DNA of 16,542 nt, taken from NCBI GenBank assembly GCA_937988705.1, contig CALKIA010000048.1, positions 1 through 16,542 of the forward strand. Reading direction: 5' to 3'. This DNA comes from an uncultured Chloroflexota bacterium. GTDB lineage: Bacteria > Chloroflexota > Anaerolineae > Aggregatilineales > Phototrophicaceae. Shown here one piece after another: positions 1 through 8,117 of the stretch. Below the pieces are notes generated by a model. The model had not been told where the DNA came from, did not search any database, and saw nothing but the letters and a program-made list of their open reading frames with translations. Made by a program: the position numbers and the translations under genes. Numbering within the stretch: position 1 is the first letter of the stretch; each line of letters opens with the position of its first letter.

Positions 1-846
1 CGGCGCGAACGCGAAGCCCTGTACTACTACCTGACTCACGGTACGGAAAGCTACGCCGAAGCCCTCACATATTTCCCGGAACCAGTGTCGTTCCATGCCA
101 AGCCGGATGAATATCTGGAACACATTCGCCGCGTGAAAGCGTCGGTGAATGTTCCGGTGGTCGCCTCCCTCAACGGGGCGACCATCGGCGGCTGGACGCA
201 GTTCGCCAAGAAGATGGAAGAGGCGGGCGCGGATGCGCTCGAATTGAATGTGTATAACATCCCGACAGACGCGGCTGTCACCGGGATGGAAGTCGAGCAG
301 ATGTACATCAACATTCTGACGGCAGTCAAATCATCGGTCAGCATCCCAGTTGCAATCAAGCTGAGTCCGTTCTTTAGCAATATGGCGAACATGGCGAAGC
401 GCCTTGACCACGCTGGTGCTGATGCGCTCGTCCTGTTCAATCGCTTCTATCAGCCGGATATTGATCTCGAGACGTTGGAAATTCGACCGAACCTCATTTT
501 GAGCACGCCGCAAGCGCTGCGTTTGCCCATGCACTGGATCGCGATCCTGCACGGGCGGATCGAAGCGGATATGGCGGCGACCAGCGGCGTTCATACCGCC
601 GAGGACGTGCTCAAGGTGATGATGGTCGGTGCGAATGTCGCCATGATGACCTCTGCAATCCTCAAGAACGGCATCGACCATTTCCGCAAGGTCGAACGCG
701 AACTTGTCGACTGGATGGAGCAGCATGAGTACGTGTCGATCCAGCAGATGCGCGGCAGCATGAGTCAGATCAACAGCGAAGACCCGAGCGTGTTCGAACG
801 CGTGCAGTATATGCGGGCGCTCACCACGTACAAACCAACGATCTGA
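1..846 (+). CDS. Dihydroorotate dehydrogenase-like flavoprotein (5'-truncated by window edge)
   Basis: The reading frame is open from base 1 to the TGA at 844-846 and gives 281 residues. The family is usually about 330 residues, so roughly 50 N-terminal residues lie outside the window; the GTG at 85 is internal, because the sequence upstream (YLTHGTESYAEALTYFPEP) already matches the family. Seen in the protein: a TIM-barrel FMN-enzyme pattern with SLNG, ADALELN, IKLSPFF, LVLFNRFYQPDID and a C-terminal ATSGVHTAEDVLK/GANVAMMTSA phosphate-binding stretch. The family is annotated as dihydroorotate dehydrogenase-like, but its members are often not the pyrimidine-pathway enzyme; they often sit near pyruvate:ferredoxin oxidoreductase or central-carbon genes. 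The substrate is therefore unassigned. It is followed at 120 bp by ppdK on the same strand, with an inverted repeat between, so the two may be separate transcription units. Confidence 0.9.
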   Translation, partial: RREREALYYYLTHGTESYAEALTYFPEPVSFHAKPDEYLEHIRRVKASVNVPVVASLNGATIGGWTQFAKKMEEAGADALELNVYNIPTDAAVTGMEVEQMYINILTAVKSSVSIPVAIKLSPFFSNMANMAKRLDHAGADALVLFNRFYQPDIDLETLEIRPNLILSTPQALRLPMHWIAILHGRIEADMAATSGVHTAEDVLKVMMVGANVAMMTSAILKNGIDHFRKVERELVDWMEQHEYVSIQQMRGSMSQINSEDPSVFERVQYMRALTTYKPTI

Positions 847-861
847 TCAATTCAAGTATTA

Positions 862-909
862 CACCCGTCACCCCCGATCACGGCACAATGTCAGTAGGGG
901 TGACGGGTG
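862..909. repeat. 13-bp perfect inverted repeat with 22-nt loop
   Basis: CACCCGTCACCCC (862-874) is exactly complementary to GGGGTGACGGGTG (897-909). It starts 16 bp after the stop of the dihydroorotate-dehydrogenase-like gene and ends 57 bp before ppdK. No T-run follows on either strand, so it is not a standard intrinsic terminator. It could be a 3'-end stabilising hairpin, a leader structure for ppdK, or a copy of a dispersed palindrome. Confidence 0.6.
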
Positions 910-951
910 CGATGTGGGAAAATAGCCTCATTAGAGACGCATACTCAATTC

Positions 952-956
952 AGGAG
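952..956 (+). promoter_or_regulatory. Ribosome binding site of ppdK
   Basis: AGGAG, 10 nt upstream of the ATG at 967, supports that start codon. Confidence 0.7.
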
Positions 957-966
957 ACACTAACTT

Positions 967-3726
967 ATGGCTACAGCGACAGCAGAAGCCAAATCGCGTA
1001 ACGGCAAACAGACCCAACCGAAGAAATGGGTCTATTTGTTTGATGAAGTCAAGCTGGCAGAAGAAGCGGTTGGCGGTTCATGGGACGGCGTTCGTTCCCT
1101 CCTTGGTGGTAAGGGGTCGGGTCTGGCAGATATGACCCGCGCGGGTGTGCCGGTTCCTCCCGGTTTCAGTATTACGACCGAAGCGTGTAACGAATACAGC
1201 GCCAAGGGCCAGCAGTTCCCCGAAGGTATGTGGGAACAGGCGGTCAACGCCCTGCATGCCGTGGAAATTAAGGCTGCCAAGTCCTTTGGCGACCCGGCCA
1301 ATCCGCTGCTCGTGTCGGTGCGTTCCGGCGCGAAATTCTCGATGCCCGGTATGATGGACACCGTCCTCAACCTCGGCCTGAACGATGACATTGCCGAAGG
1401 CATGATCAAGCTGACCAGCGATGCGCGTTTCGTCTATGATGCCTATCGCCGTTTGGTTCAGATGTTCGGCTCGGTGGTGATGGGGATTGCCGACGAACCC
1501 TTCGAAGACCTCCTCACCGAGGCGAAGAAGGAAAAGAATGTCAAGTCGGATGTCGATCTGACCGCGGAAGACTGGAAGCGCCTGACGGGTGAATTTAAGA
1601 AGATCTACGCCGAAAACATCGGCAGCGAATTCCCGCAGGATCCCTACAAGCAGCTCGAACTCGCCATTCAGGCGGTTTTCAAGTCGTGGAATGGCAAGCG
1701 CGCGGTCGATTACCGCAATGCCGCGAATATTCCCCACAACCTGGGCACGGCTGTCAATGTGCAGACGATGGTTTTCGGCAACATGGGCGAGAACTCCGGC
1801 ACGGGCGTCGCGTTCACGCGCAACCCCTCGAACGGGGAACGCAAGCTGTTCGGCGATTACCTCATGAATGCGCAGGGCGAAGATGTGGTGGCTGGTATTC
1901 GTACCCCCATCGCCATTTCGAATCTCGCGGCGGAAAACAAGGAAGTCTACGACCAGTTCAATGACATTGTCAGCAAGCTGGAAAAGCACTACCGCGAAAT
2001 GCAGGATGTCGAGTTCACGATTGAACGCGGCAAACTGTGGATGCTCCAGACCCGTAACGGCAAGCGCACGGCGCGCGCTGCGATCCGCATTGCAGTTGAT
2101 ATGGCCGAAGATGGCCTGATCAGCCGTGAAGAAGCAGTGATGCGTGTGACGACCGAACATGTTCTGCAGCTCCTCCACCCGCAGTTCGACGCGGATGCCA
2201 AGGCGAAAGCGCGCAAGGACGGCTGGATGATCGGGACGGGCGTCAATGCCTCGCCCGGTGCAGCGGTCGGTGTTGCGGCCTTCGATGCGGATCTCGCGGA
2301 GAAGTGGGGCAAGGCCGGCAAGGCAGTCATCATGGTGCGCCCGGAAACTAAGCCCGATGATGTGCATGGGATGCTCGCTTCCAAGGGTATTCTGACCTCC
2401 CGTGGTGGCGCGACCAGCCATGCCGCGGTGGTTGCTCGTCAGTTCGGTGTGCCGTGCGTGTGCGGCGCTGAAGCGCTCGACATCGATGTGCGTAACCGTA
2501 TGTTCAAGGTGGGTTCGACCATCGTGCGCGAAGGCGATACGATTTCGATTGACGGCGGTTCCGGTGAAGTTTTCGTCGGTGAACTCGACCGCGTCGAACC
2601 GGATTTCGCACGTGAGCAGTATCTGCGTAAGCTGCTCGGCTGGGCGGATGAATTCCGCCGCTTGGGCATCTATGCCAATGCGGACTATCCGCAGGATGCG
2701 CGCCGTGCCCGCGAATACGGTGGGCAGGGTGTCGGTCTGTGCCGTACCGAGCACATGTTCTTCCAGGAAGAACGTCTGCCCATCGTGCAGGCGATGATCC
2801 TCTCCGCGCCGAACAGTCCCGAAGAACTGACTCAGCTGCACAAGCTGCAGGTCTTCCAGCATGACGATTTCTACGGCATCCTCAAGGCGATGGACGGCTA
2901 TCCGGTCATCATCCGTCTGCTAGACCCGCCGCTCCATGAGTTCATGCCCGACCACGAAGGTCTGGCGCTGCGTGCGGCTGGTCTGCGCTTGATGGGCGAT
3001 CGTCCGAACGAACTCAAGAAGGTTGAAGAGCTGATGACCGCGGTCGAAGGTCTGCGCGAATTCAACCCGATGTTGGGTCTGCGCGGCACGCGCCTCGGCA
3101 TTATGCGTCCGGAACTGACCAAGATGCAGGTGCGCGCGCTGTTTGAAGCCGCCTGCCAGTTGGCGAAGGAAGGCGTGGAAGTTCATCCTGAAATCATGGT
3201 CGCGGTGACCAACCATGCCAACGAAGTCAAGCTGATGCGCGAAATGATCGTCGCCGTGGCGGACGAAGTTCAGACGGCGTACGGTTGCAGCATCAACTAC
3301 AAGGTCGGCACGATGATCGAACTGCCGCGCGCGGCGATCACCGCCGACAAGATGGCCGAACACAGCGAATTCTTCTCGTTCGGCACGAACGACCTGACGC
3401 AGACGACCTTCGGCATCAGCCGTGACGACGCCGAAGGCAAGTTCCTCCTCGCTTACGTCGAGACGGGGCTGCTGCCGGAAAATCCGTTCCAGCAGATTGA
3501 CGAAGAAGGCGTCGGCTACCTCATCCGCCTCGCGGTGGAAAAGGGTCGCGCGACCCGTCCCGATATCGAAGTCGGTATCTGCGGTGAACACGGTGGTGAT
3601 CCCAAGAGTATCGCCTTCTGCCATGCTGCTGGCCTCAACTACGTGAGCTGCTCGCCGTTCCGTATCCCGGTGGCGCGTCTCGCGGCGGCCCATGCGGCGC
3701 TCAAGGACAAGGGTTACAAGGCGTAA
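967..3726 (+). CDS. ppdK: Pyruvate, phosphate dikinase
   Basis: This 919-residue cytoplasmic enzyme interconverts pyruvate + ATP + Pi and PEP + AMP + PPi (EC 2.7.9.1), serving PEP formation or PPi-linked glycolysis. The full domain order is visible. The N-terminal ATP-grasp nucleotide domain has GGKGSGLADM (residues 48-56) and SVRSGAKFSMPGMMDTVLNL (from about 117). The central swivelling domain has RGGATSHAAVVAR (479-491) with the phospho-accepting His485; the preceding Thr483 matches the regulatory threonine of plant PPDKs. The C-terminal TIM barrel has FGTNDLTQTTFG (from 805) and GICGEHGGDP with catalytic Cys872. The C-terminus (CSPFRIPVARLAAAHAAL) is canonical. Length is slightly above the usual 870-890 because of a short Lys/Gln-rich N-terminal tail. 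The start is supported by AGGAG at 952-956. A strong hairpin terminator follows at 3751. No frameshift or missing catalytic residue was seen. Confidence 0.98.
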   Translation: MATATAEAKSRNGKQTQPKKWVYLFDEVKLAEEAVGGSWDGVRSLLGGKGSGLADMTRAGVPVPPGFSITTEACNEYSAKGQQFPEGMWEQAVNALHAVEIKAAKSFGDPANPLLVSVRSGAKFSMPGMMDTVLNLGLNDDIAEGMIKLTSDARFVYDAYRRLVQMFGSVVMGIADEPFEDLLTEAKKEKNVKSDVDLTAEDWKRLTGEFKKIYAENIGSEFPQDPYKQLELAIQAVFKSWNGKRAVDYRNAANIPHNLGTAVNVQTMVFGNMGENSGTGVAFTRNPSNGERKLFGDYLMNAQGEDVVAGIRTPIAISNLAAENKEVYDQFNDIVSKLEKHYREMQDVEFTIERGKLWMLQTRNGKRTARAAIRIAVDMAEDGLISREEAVMRVTTEHVLQLLHPQFDADAKAKARKDGWMIGTGVNASPGAAVGVAAFDADLAEKWGKAGKAVIMVRPETKPDDVHGMLASKGILTSRGGATSHAAVVARQFGVPCVCGAEALDIDVRNRMFKVGSTIVREGDTISIDGGSGEVFVGELDRVEPDFAREQYLRKLLGWADEFRRLGIYANADYPQDARRAREYGGQGVGLCRTEHMFFQEERLPIVQAMILSAPNSPEELTQLHKLQVFQHDDFYGILKAMDGYPVIIRLLDPPLHEFMPDHEGLALRAAGLRLMGDRPNELKKVEELMTAVEGLREFNPMLGLRGTRLGIMRPELTKMQVRALFEAACQLAKEGVEVHPEIMVAVTNHANEVKLMREMIVAVADEVQTAYGCSINYKVGTMIELPRAAITADKMAEHSEFFSFGTNDLTQTTFGISRDDAEGKFLLAYVETGLLPENPFQQIDEEGVGYLIRLAVEKGRATRPDIEVGICGEHGGDPKSIAFCHAAGLNYVSCSPFRIPVARLAAAHAALKDKGYKA

Positions 3727-3750
3727 CCTGCCTGATTAATTAAAAGAGAA

Positions 3751-3779
3751 GGGCGATCCCACACGGGATCGCCCTTTTT
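3751..3779 (+). terminator. Intrinsic terminator of ppdK, possibly bidirectional
   Basis: GGGCGATCCC (3751-3760), loop ACAC, GGGATCGCCC (3765-3774), then TTTTT (3775-3779): a perfect 10-bp stem, 24 bp after the ppdK stop. Read on the - strand the same stem is followed by TTCTCTTTTAATTAA, which is T-rich, so it could also stop transcription coming from hypB. Confidence 0.92.
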
Positions 3780-3808
3780 CGTTTGCAGCGGCAGCAGCTT
3801 TCTTGTAG

Positions 3809-3828
3809 GGACGCGCTTGATCGCGTCC
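3809..3828. repeat. Short palindrome GGACGCG-CTTGAT-CGCGTCC
   Basis: Perfect 7-bp arms (3809-3815 and 3822-3828) with a 6-nt loop, in the convergent gap between ppdK and hypB. There is no T-run on either side. The TAGGGACGCG...CGCGTCC style resembles dispersed intergenic palindromes of Chloroflexota and cyanobacteria; that family membership is from memory, and only one copy is in the window. Confidence 0.5.
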
Positions 3829-3881
3829 GCCGCCCCCTTCACGCTGTTCTACTGAGCTACCAACTTGGCCTTTAGCGCTGC

Positions 3882-4535
3882 TTAGTGCTTGACCTGCGTC
3901 AGCAGCCACTCAATCCATGCCTCGACGCCTTCGCCCGTGACACATGAAAGCGGGAAGATCGTCACGCCGGGATTGAGGATTTCCACGCCCTTGCGGAAGA
4001 ATTCCATGTCGAAGGGCACATAGGGCAGCAGATCGATCTTGTTGATCACCAGCACATCGACGCCGCGATACATGCCGGGGTATTTGTACGGCTTGTCCGC
4101 GCCTTCGGGTATCGACGCGATCAGCACATTCTGGTGCGTGCCGAGCGAAAAATTCGCCGGGCAAATCAGGTTGCCGACGTTTTCCACGATCAGCAGGTCG
4201 ATGGTATGCAAGTCGAGCGCGGGCAGGGCTTGCGCCAGCATCACCGCGTCGAGATGACAGTCGCCACCGGTATTAATCTGGACGGCGGTCGCGCCTGCCA
4301 GCTGCGCGCGTTCCGCGTCGAGACTGGTGGCGATATCGCCATTAATCATACCTACGCGTACGTTCTCCGCGAGGCGCGTCACCGTCTGTTCGACGAGCGA
4401 CGTTTTGCCTGCGCCCGGCGAGGCCATAAAATTGAGCGCGAACACGCCCGCTGCATCCAATGCAGCGCGGTTGGCGGCTGCGATCCGGTCATTCGCGCTG
4501 TGAATCTTCTCCAACACGGGAATCTGAGTGGTCAT
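3882..4535 (-). CDS. hypB: Hydrogenase/urease nickel incorporation GTPase HypB
   Basis: HypB is a SIMIBI-class GTPase that works with HypA to load Ni into the [NiFe]-hydrogenase large subunit. In the 217-residue protein, the P-loop ASPGAGKTS is at 38-46, the metal-binding GGDCHLD at 90-96 (Cys93, His94), ENVGNLICPA at 118-127 (Cys125) and the guanine-specificity motif NKID at 165-168. The optional N-terminal CxxCGC or His-rich nickel-storage stretch of some HypBs is absent. Two in-frame ATGs compete. The one at 4544 has its only purine-rich box directly adjacent; the one at 4535 has GAGG 9 nt upstream and gives the family-like start MTTQIPVLEK, so it is preferred (the longer form would be 220 residues). 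The gene overlaps the end of hypA by 47 nt, implying translational coupling. It ends facing ppdK. Confidence 0.95.
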   Translation of the reverse strand: MTTQIPVLEKIHSANDRIAAANRAALDAAGVFALNFMASPGAGKTSLVEQTVTRLAENVRVGMINGDIATSLDAERAQLAGATAVQINTGGDCHLDAVMLAQALPALDLHTIDLLIVENVGNLICPANFSLGTHQNVLIASIPEGADKPYKYPGMYRGVDVLVINKIDLLPYVPFDMEFFRKGVEILNPGVTIFPLSCVTGEGVEAWIEWLLTQVKH

Positions 4536-4881
4536 CCGTGGCATCCTCTACTTCTATCGATTCAACGTAAAATTCTTCACCTGCGATCACGTGGACGCGC
4601 ATACCGCCGCACGCGGGGCAGGTGAGATCATAGCGACTGGCAATGGGGTACTGCTCACCGCATGCCTGACAAGCCAGCACCGCTGGAATCCGCGTGAACA
4701 CCAGCGTTGATCCCTCGGCTGGCGTGCCTTGAGCGATGATGTCCCAGTAGAACTGCACTGAGTCGTCGATCATGCTGGATAGCTGTCCGATGACGAGGCG
4801 CACTGTCCGCACGCGCTGCGCGTTTTCGGCATAGCGCAGCGCAATCTCAAGTACATTGCTTGTGACGGCGAGTTCATGCAT
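4489..4881 (-). CDS. hypA: Hydrogenase nickel incorporation / zinc protein HypA
   Basis: HypA is the nickel chaperone that partners HypB in [NiFe]-hydrogenase maturation (and urease maturation in some species). It begins MHELAVTSNV, the conserved N-terminus whose His2 binds Ni, which fixes the ATG start at 4881. The zinc site is two CxxC pairs, Cys71/Cys74 and Cys88/Cys91 (CQAC ... CPAC). The fold ends near FYVESIEVED; a further ~17 polar residues, beyond the usual 113-118 residue length, overlap the hypB start. The Shine-Dalgarno is weak. A 9-bp palindrome separates it from the upstream hydrolase gene. No hydrogenase or urease structural gene, and no hypC-F, is present in the window, so the client enzyme must be encoded elsewhere. 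Confidence 0.95.
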   Translation of the reverse strand: MHELAVTSNVLEIALRYAENAQRVRTVRLVIGQLSSMIDDSVQFYWDIIAQGTPAEGSTLVFTRIPAVLACQACGEQYPIASRYDLTCPACGGMRVHVIAGEEFYVESIEVEDATDDHSDSRVGEDSQRE

Positions 4882-4907
4882 GCCGCGCCTGCCCTTGGTC
4901 TATGCTT

Positions 4908-4929
4908 CCCCTCTCCATTTGGAGAGGGG
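4908..4929. repeat. 9-bp perfect palindrome CCCCTCTCC-ATTT-GGAGAGGGG
   Basis: Arms 4908-4916 and 4921-4929, loop ATTT, in the 66-bp gap between the hydrolase gene and hypA, next to CTGAGGGGTGAGG. No T-run is present on either strand. The sequence resembles a C-rich palindrome common in intergenic regions of Anaerolineae-type genomes (recalled, not searched). It could attenuate or stabilise the hydrolase-hypA transcript. Confidence 0.6.
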
Positions 4930-4947
4930 ACTGAGGGGTGAGGTTAC

Positions 4948-6666
4948 TCATTTCGTCACTGGCAAAATCAGCGCCGACGGGCGCAGCTTGTCGTGGTAGA
5001 TCGTCTGGTGCGCGACCTGAACCGTGCGGCACGCGCTGTAATAATCGCTGGTGCCGAGGTTGCGATTCCAGTGCGGGTGAGCGCCGCTGGAGACCTGTAA
5101 GCGGATACTGTGCCCGCGCTTGAAGACATGCGCCGTCGCCCACAAATCGATCTCGACGCAGAGTGTGCCGTCCGCCTGTCGTTCCAGTTTGCCCGGTTCG
5201 AGGCGGAACAGACCCTCGCAGATATTCAGCGAGCGTTTATCCGGCGTGACATCGCACAGCCGTCCGAAGAAGTCGGTGTGTTCGAGATCCGACTGCGCGT
5301 AAAGTTCTACGTGCACCCGCCCGATCACCTCGATCGGTTGTCGCAGCGGACTGGTCGTGTAGGTCAGCACATCTGGGCGCGCTTCAAGCGCATTGTTGTT
5401 CACCCGCCCGCCTTTGATGCTGAAAATCGCGCCGCCGACCGCTGGCGTGGGGTTGGTCGGGTCGTAGATGTAATGATCGGGCTGTGACAGTTCGTGGGGC
5501 AGTTCGGTCGCGAGTGTCCGCCCGGTTTGCAGATAGTACCGCGTCGGCGTGGAGGGCGGCGGGAAGCTGTCATAATCGCGCCACTCGTTGGCGCCCATCA
5601 CGAACAGGCGCACGGGTTTTTCGCGCAGGCGGCTCTGTTCGCCGCGTAGATAAGTGTCAAACCACAGCAGACCTTCGCGCAAATCCGCCATGCTGATGAT
5701 GGCCATGAAGTGATGCCAATTGCCGATGGTCAGATACGGGTTGCGCCCTGCCTTGACCAGCGCTGCGTAATCATCCAGCAGACCGCGCAGGAAAAAATCA
5801 TACCAGCCGCTCATCAGGTGAATCGGCGCTTCAATGTCGGGCAGGCGCATTTTGTCGAGATTATCGCGCCACAGGTGATCGTCGGCCTGGCTGTACTCGA
5901 TCCACTCTTGAAATGGCGCGGTGGTTGCGCCCAGTACGATCTCATCGGCTTCGGACACGGGCAGGTGGAGCAGGGCAGGCTGAATCGCCCGTTCGATGTC
6001 GTTCAGCACGGTGAACCATTTAATCGGGTTGCGCGTATGGCGGTTGCGATCCAATGTTTGGAACAGCGATAGCCAGCGCAGCGCCAAGCCGAGATCGAGC
6101 GCGCCGTCGGGATAGAGTATCTTGTGGAGCTGGGTGCTGGTGATGCTCGGCACGAGGGCTTTGACGGCGGGGTTTTCCGCTGCGATCAGCCATTGGACGA
6201 TGCCTAAGTAGCTGCCACCCCATAGACCGATCACGCCGATTGACCACGGCTGCCGGCATAACCATTCGAGCGTCGCTGTGCCATCCTCGTTCTCGTTGAA
6301 GTACGGGTTGAAGCTCCCCTGTGAATCGAAGCGTCCGCGCGTATCCTGAACGAGCACATGGTAGCCGCGTTCGGCAAATCGGTGTCCGAAGAATTCCAGC
6401 AGCAGCCCGAACAGGCTGTGCCGTGTATTCCGCCCGTAAGGCGAACGGATCAGGATGGTCGGGACGCGCAGCGGCGTCGCCGGGGCGTAGTGATCGGCGC
6501 TGAGATTTACGCTGTCGCGCATCGGGACAACGAGATTGCGCTCCACGGTGACCCGGTAGCGCGGCGGCGAAATGCGCAGGATATAAGCGAACAGCTGGCG
6601 GTGATAGCGTCGAATCAGGAGTCCGATCACCACCAGCGCTGCGATCAAATTGCGTAGGCGTTTCAC
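4948..6666 (-). CDS. CocE/NonD-family (X-Pro dipeptidyl-peptidase S15-like) serine hydrolase, membrane-anchored
   Basis: This 572-residue alpha/beta hydrolase is related to cocaine esterase, glutaryl-7-ACA acylase and S15 peptidases. Residues 7-18 form one hydrophobic segment after a basic start (MKRLRN), consistent with a membrane anchor. The nucleophile is Ser152 in LWGGSYLG; the likely acid is Asp290 in SGWYDFF and the likely base His319 in IGNWHHF. The C-terminal jelly-roll domain typical of the family follows (about 350-572; PIEVIGRVHVELYAQSD, GHSIRLQVSSGAHP). The start is GTG at 6666, chosen because GGAG lies 8 nt upstream. The gene is 60 bp downstream of the thioester reductase and upstream of hypA, all on the - strand. 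The true substrate (ester, amide or peptide) cannot be read from sequence; a role in lipid ester turnover is possible only from its neighbourhood. Confidence 0.9.
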   Translation of the reverse strand: MKRLRNLIAALVVIGLLIRRYHRQLFAYILRISPPRYRVTVERNLVVPMRDSVNLSADHYAPATPLRVPTILIRSPYGRNTRHSLFGLLLEFFGHRFAERGYHVLVQDTRGRFDSQGSFNPYFNENEDGTATLEWLCRQPWSIGVIGLWGGSYLGIVQWLIAAENPAVKALVPSITSTQLHKILYPDGALDLGLALRWLSLFQTLDRNRHTRNPIKWFTVLNDIERAIQPALLHLPVSEADEIVLGATTAPFQEWIEYSQADDHLWRDNLDKMRLPDIEAPIHLMSGWYDFFLRGLLDDYAALVKAGRNPYLTIGNWHHFMAIISMADLREGLLWFDTYLRGEQSRLREKPVRLFVMGANEWRDYDSFPPPSTPTRYYLQTGRTLATELPHELSQPDHYIYDPTNPTPAVGGAIFSIKGGRVNNNALEARPDVLTYTTSPLRQPIEVIGRVHVELYAQSDLEHTDFFGRLCDVTPDKRSLNICEGLFRLEPGKLERQADGTLCVEIDLWATAHVFKRGHSIRLQVSSGAHPHWNRNLGTSDYYSACRTVQVAHQTIYHDKLRPSALILPVTK

Positions 6667-6726
6667 ATTCGTTGCTCCGCCACCTGCATGGAATTGCGCC
6701 TCAGCGGCAGGCGGTTCAGACTGCGC

Positions 6727-7929
6727 TTAGGGTATTTCCATTGTAGCACTTAAGCGCCCGTGTTGGACGAAGTGCGAGAGATAGATCGACATGAAATGGC
6801 TGTTGATCGGCGCGCAGGTGATGCCTGAATTGCCCAGCGCCGCTTGCGTGGCATCGGTGTGCAGCGCCATGTAGTCATCTCCGTTCACGCCCATCATGCG
6901 CCGCGCGAAATTGAGGTGGAAGAAGGGCAGCAGAGGGCATAGGGGATTCGTCGCGGGATCTGCGCGCTGATCCATCGTTTCGACCCACTCGGCGAACGGC
7001 AGTTTGACCGACGGGTAGCCGACCTGCGCCGCGAGGTCGAACACGCCGCTCCAGTTGACGGGCTGTGGGTTTAGCAGGTGGAAGACTTTGCCCGCTGAAC
7101 TCGGTTGACGTGACAAGTAGATCATCGCTTTGGAGACGAAATCGACGGGTGTCATGTCCATGTTGGCGCGCACATCCGGCGCGAACCCGGTCTGGATCGA
7201 GCCGACAATCATGCGGGCGACAAAATCCTCTTCGTTGGAGATGCCTGTGCGGCTGTCGCCTACGATTAAGCCGATGCGGTCAATGGTCACCGGGATGCCG
7301 CGGTCGCGCGCCAGCCGGACGAGGCGTTCCGCGACGTATTTGGTCTGGAAGTAGCCCACTGCCGGACATTTGTCTTCGTCGAGCTCGTCGTCTTCCGCGC
7401 CGCCGACGGGTTCTTTGTAGTCGAGTAGGATGCCGAGGGAGGACACATAGTGCAGGGGCTTGGTGTTGACTGTGGTTGCCAGTCGCAGCGCTTCGTGCGT
7501 GCCGCCGACGTTCGCGGATTCAAGATATTCATACGGAGCGATATAGCTCAGCTTACTGCCACAGTGATAAATCACATCGACCGCAGCGCCAATCTCGGTA
7601 AATTCTCCCGGTGTCAAGCCGAACAGCGGATTTTTTAAATCGCCGACCACGGGACTGATCCGCGCAGCCATCCACTCTTCCCATAAGGCGTAAGTTTGCA
7701 GATTTTTGCGAATGCGGTCGAGCGCGTTGGCAGAGTCCGCTGCCCGTACGAGCACATACGCCGTTGCCGCGGTGGTTTCCAGTAATTCGCGCAGCAAGTA
7801 CGCGCCGATAAAACCGGTTGCTCCCGTCAGGAAGAAAGCGCGGAGGGGCGCATCCAGGGCGATCATTTCTCCGACCGGCTGGATCGCCGGATCGAGACTT
7901 GCTTGAGCATCTAAATCGTTCGGGGTCAT
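6727..7929 (-). CDS. Stand-alone thioester reductase-type SDR (NAD_binding_4 / Lys2 R-domain-like)
   Basis: This 400-residue extended short-chain dehydrogenase resembles the reductase domains of carboxylic acid reductases, Lys2 and NRPS/PKS release domains, and fatty acyl-CoA reductases, which reduce acyl thioesters to aldehydes or alcohols with NADPH. The cofactor motif GATGFIG is at 36-42, the catalytic serine in YVSS (161-164), and the YxxxK pair is Tyr193/Lys197 (YFQTK). The family signatures DVIYHCGSKLS, SANVGGTHEAL and DRIGLIVGDSRTG are present. There is no adenylation or carrier domain, so the thioester must come in trans (CoA or ACP). ATG 7929 was chosen over GTG 7935 because GAGG lies 7 nt before the ATG and directly against the GTG. 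It is divergent from the WS/DGAT gene across 188 bp, suggesting supply of fatty alcohol for wax esters. A role as a sugar- or polyketide-modifying SDR is a less likely alternative. Confidence 0.87.
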   Translation of the reverse strand: MTPNDLDAQASLDPAIQPVGEMIALDAPLRAFFLTGATGFIGAYLLRELLETTAATAYVLVRAADSANALDRIRKNLQTYALWEEWMAARISPVVGDLKNPLFGLTPGEFTEIGAAVDVIYHCGSKLSYIAPYEYLESANVGGTHEALRLATTVNTKPLHYVSSLGILLDYKEPVGGAEDDELDEDKCPAVGYFQTKYVAERLVRLARDRGIPVTIDRIGLIVGDSRTGISNEEDFVARMIVGSIQTGFAPDVRANMDMTPVDFVSKAMIYLSRQPSSAGKVFHLLNPQPVNWSGVFDLAAQVGYPSVKLPFAEWVETMDQRADPATNPLCPLLPFFHLNFARRMMGVNGDDYMALHTDATQAALGNSGITCAPINSHFMSIYLSHFVQHGRLSATMEIP

Positions 7930-8117
7930 TATCACGCCTCATCAGGTTATCTGCCTAAACGTACCGCTTTTTACGGGAGTGAATTAGTGCTGAATAGAAA
8001 TCAACACCCCTGATGTTTGTCACACATGTCTATTTACATGGAAATGGATGATCTTTATCCGCTGAGAATATTCGCTGTTCCGAGCAAAATGAGAGTAATT
8101 CTAAGAGGGGGTTCTCG
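7930..8117. promoter_or_regulatory. Divergent intergenic region between reductase and WS/DGAT genes
   Basis: This 188-bp stretch is more AT-rich than its flanks and separates two divergently read genes, so it must hold or receive promoters for both. A short inverted repeat, CATGT-CTATTT-ACATG, lies at 8025-8040, and an 8-bp palindrome GAATATTC at 8066-8073. No convincing -35/-10 pair was found on either strand. The WS/DGAT ribosome binding site (GAGGGGG, 8105-8111) lies at its right end. Confidence 0.45.

Noticed and set aside
85..846. GTG at 85 as start of the dihydroorotate-dehydrogenase-like gene
   Set aside because: The frame continues upstream with family-like sequence to base 1, so the gene is cut by the window edge rather than starting here.
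1078..2862. 594-codon open frame antisense to ppdK
   Set aside because: It lies wholly inside the well-supported ppdK gene, has no recognisable domain, and is the kind of long antisense frame that GC-rich codon use produces.
3842..3866. tRNA-like fragment (reverse complement reads TTGGTAGCTCAGTAG)
   Set aside because: It resembles a tRNA D-arm, but no acceptor stem, anticodon arm or T-loop (GGTTCGA type) can be formed around it.
8025..8040. CATGT-CTATTT-ACATG inverted repeat as an operator
   Set aside because: Five-bp arms are expected by chance in AT-rich intergenic DNA and no promoter boxes were found around them.
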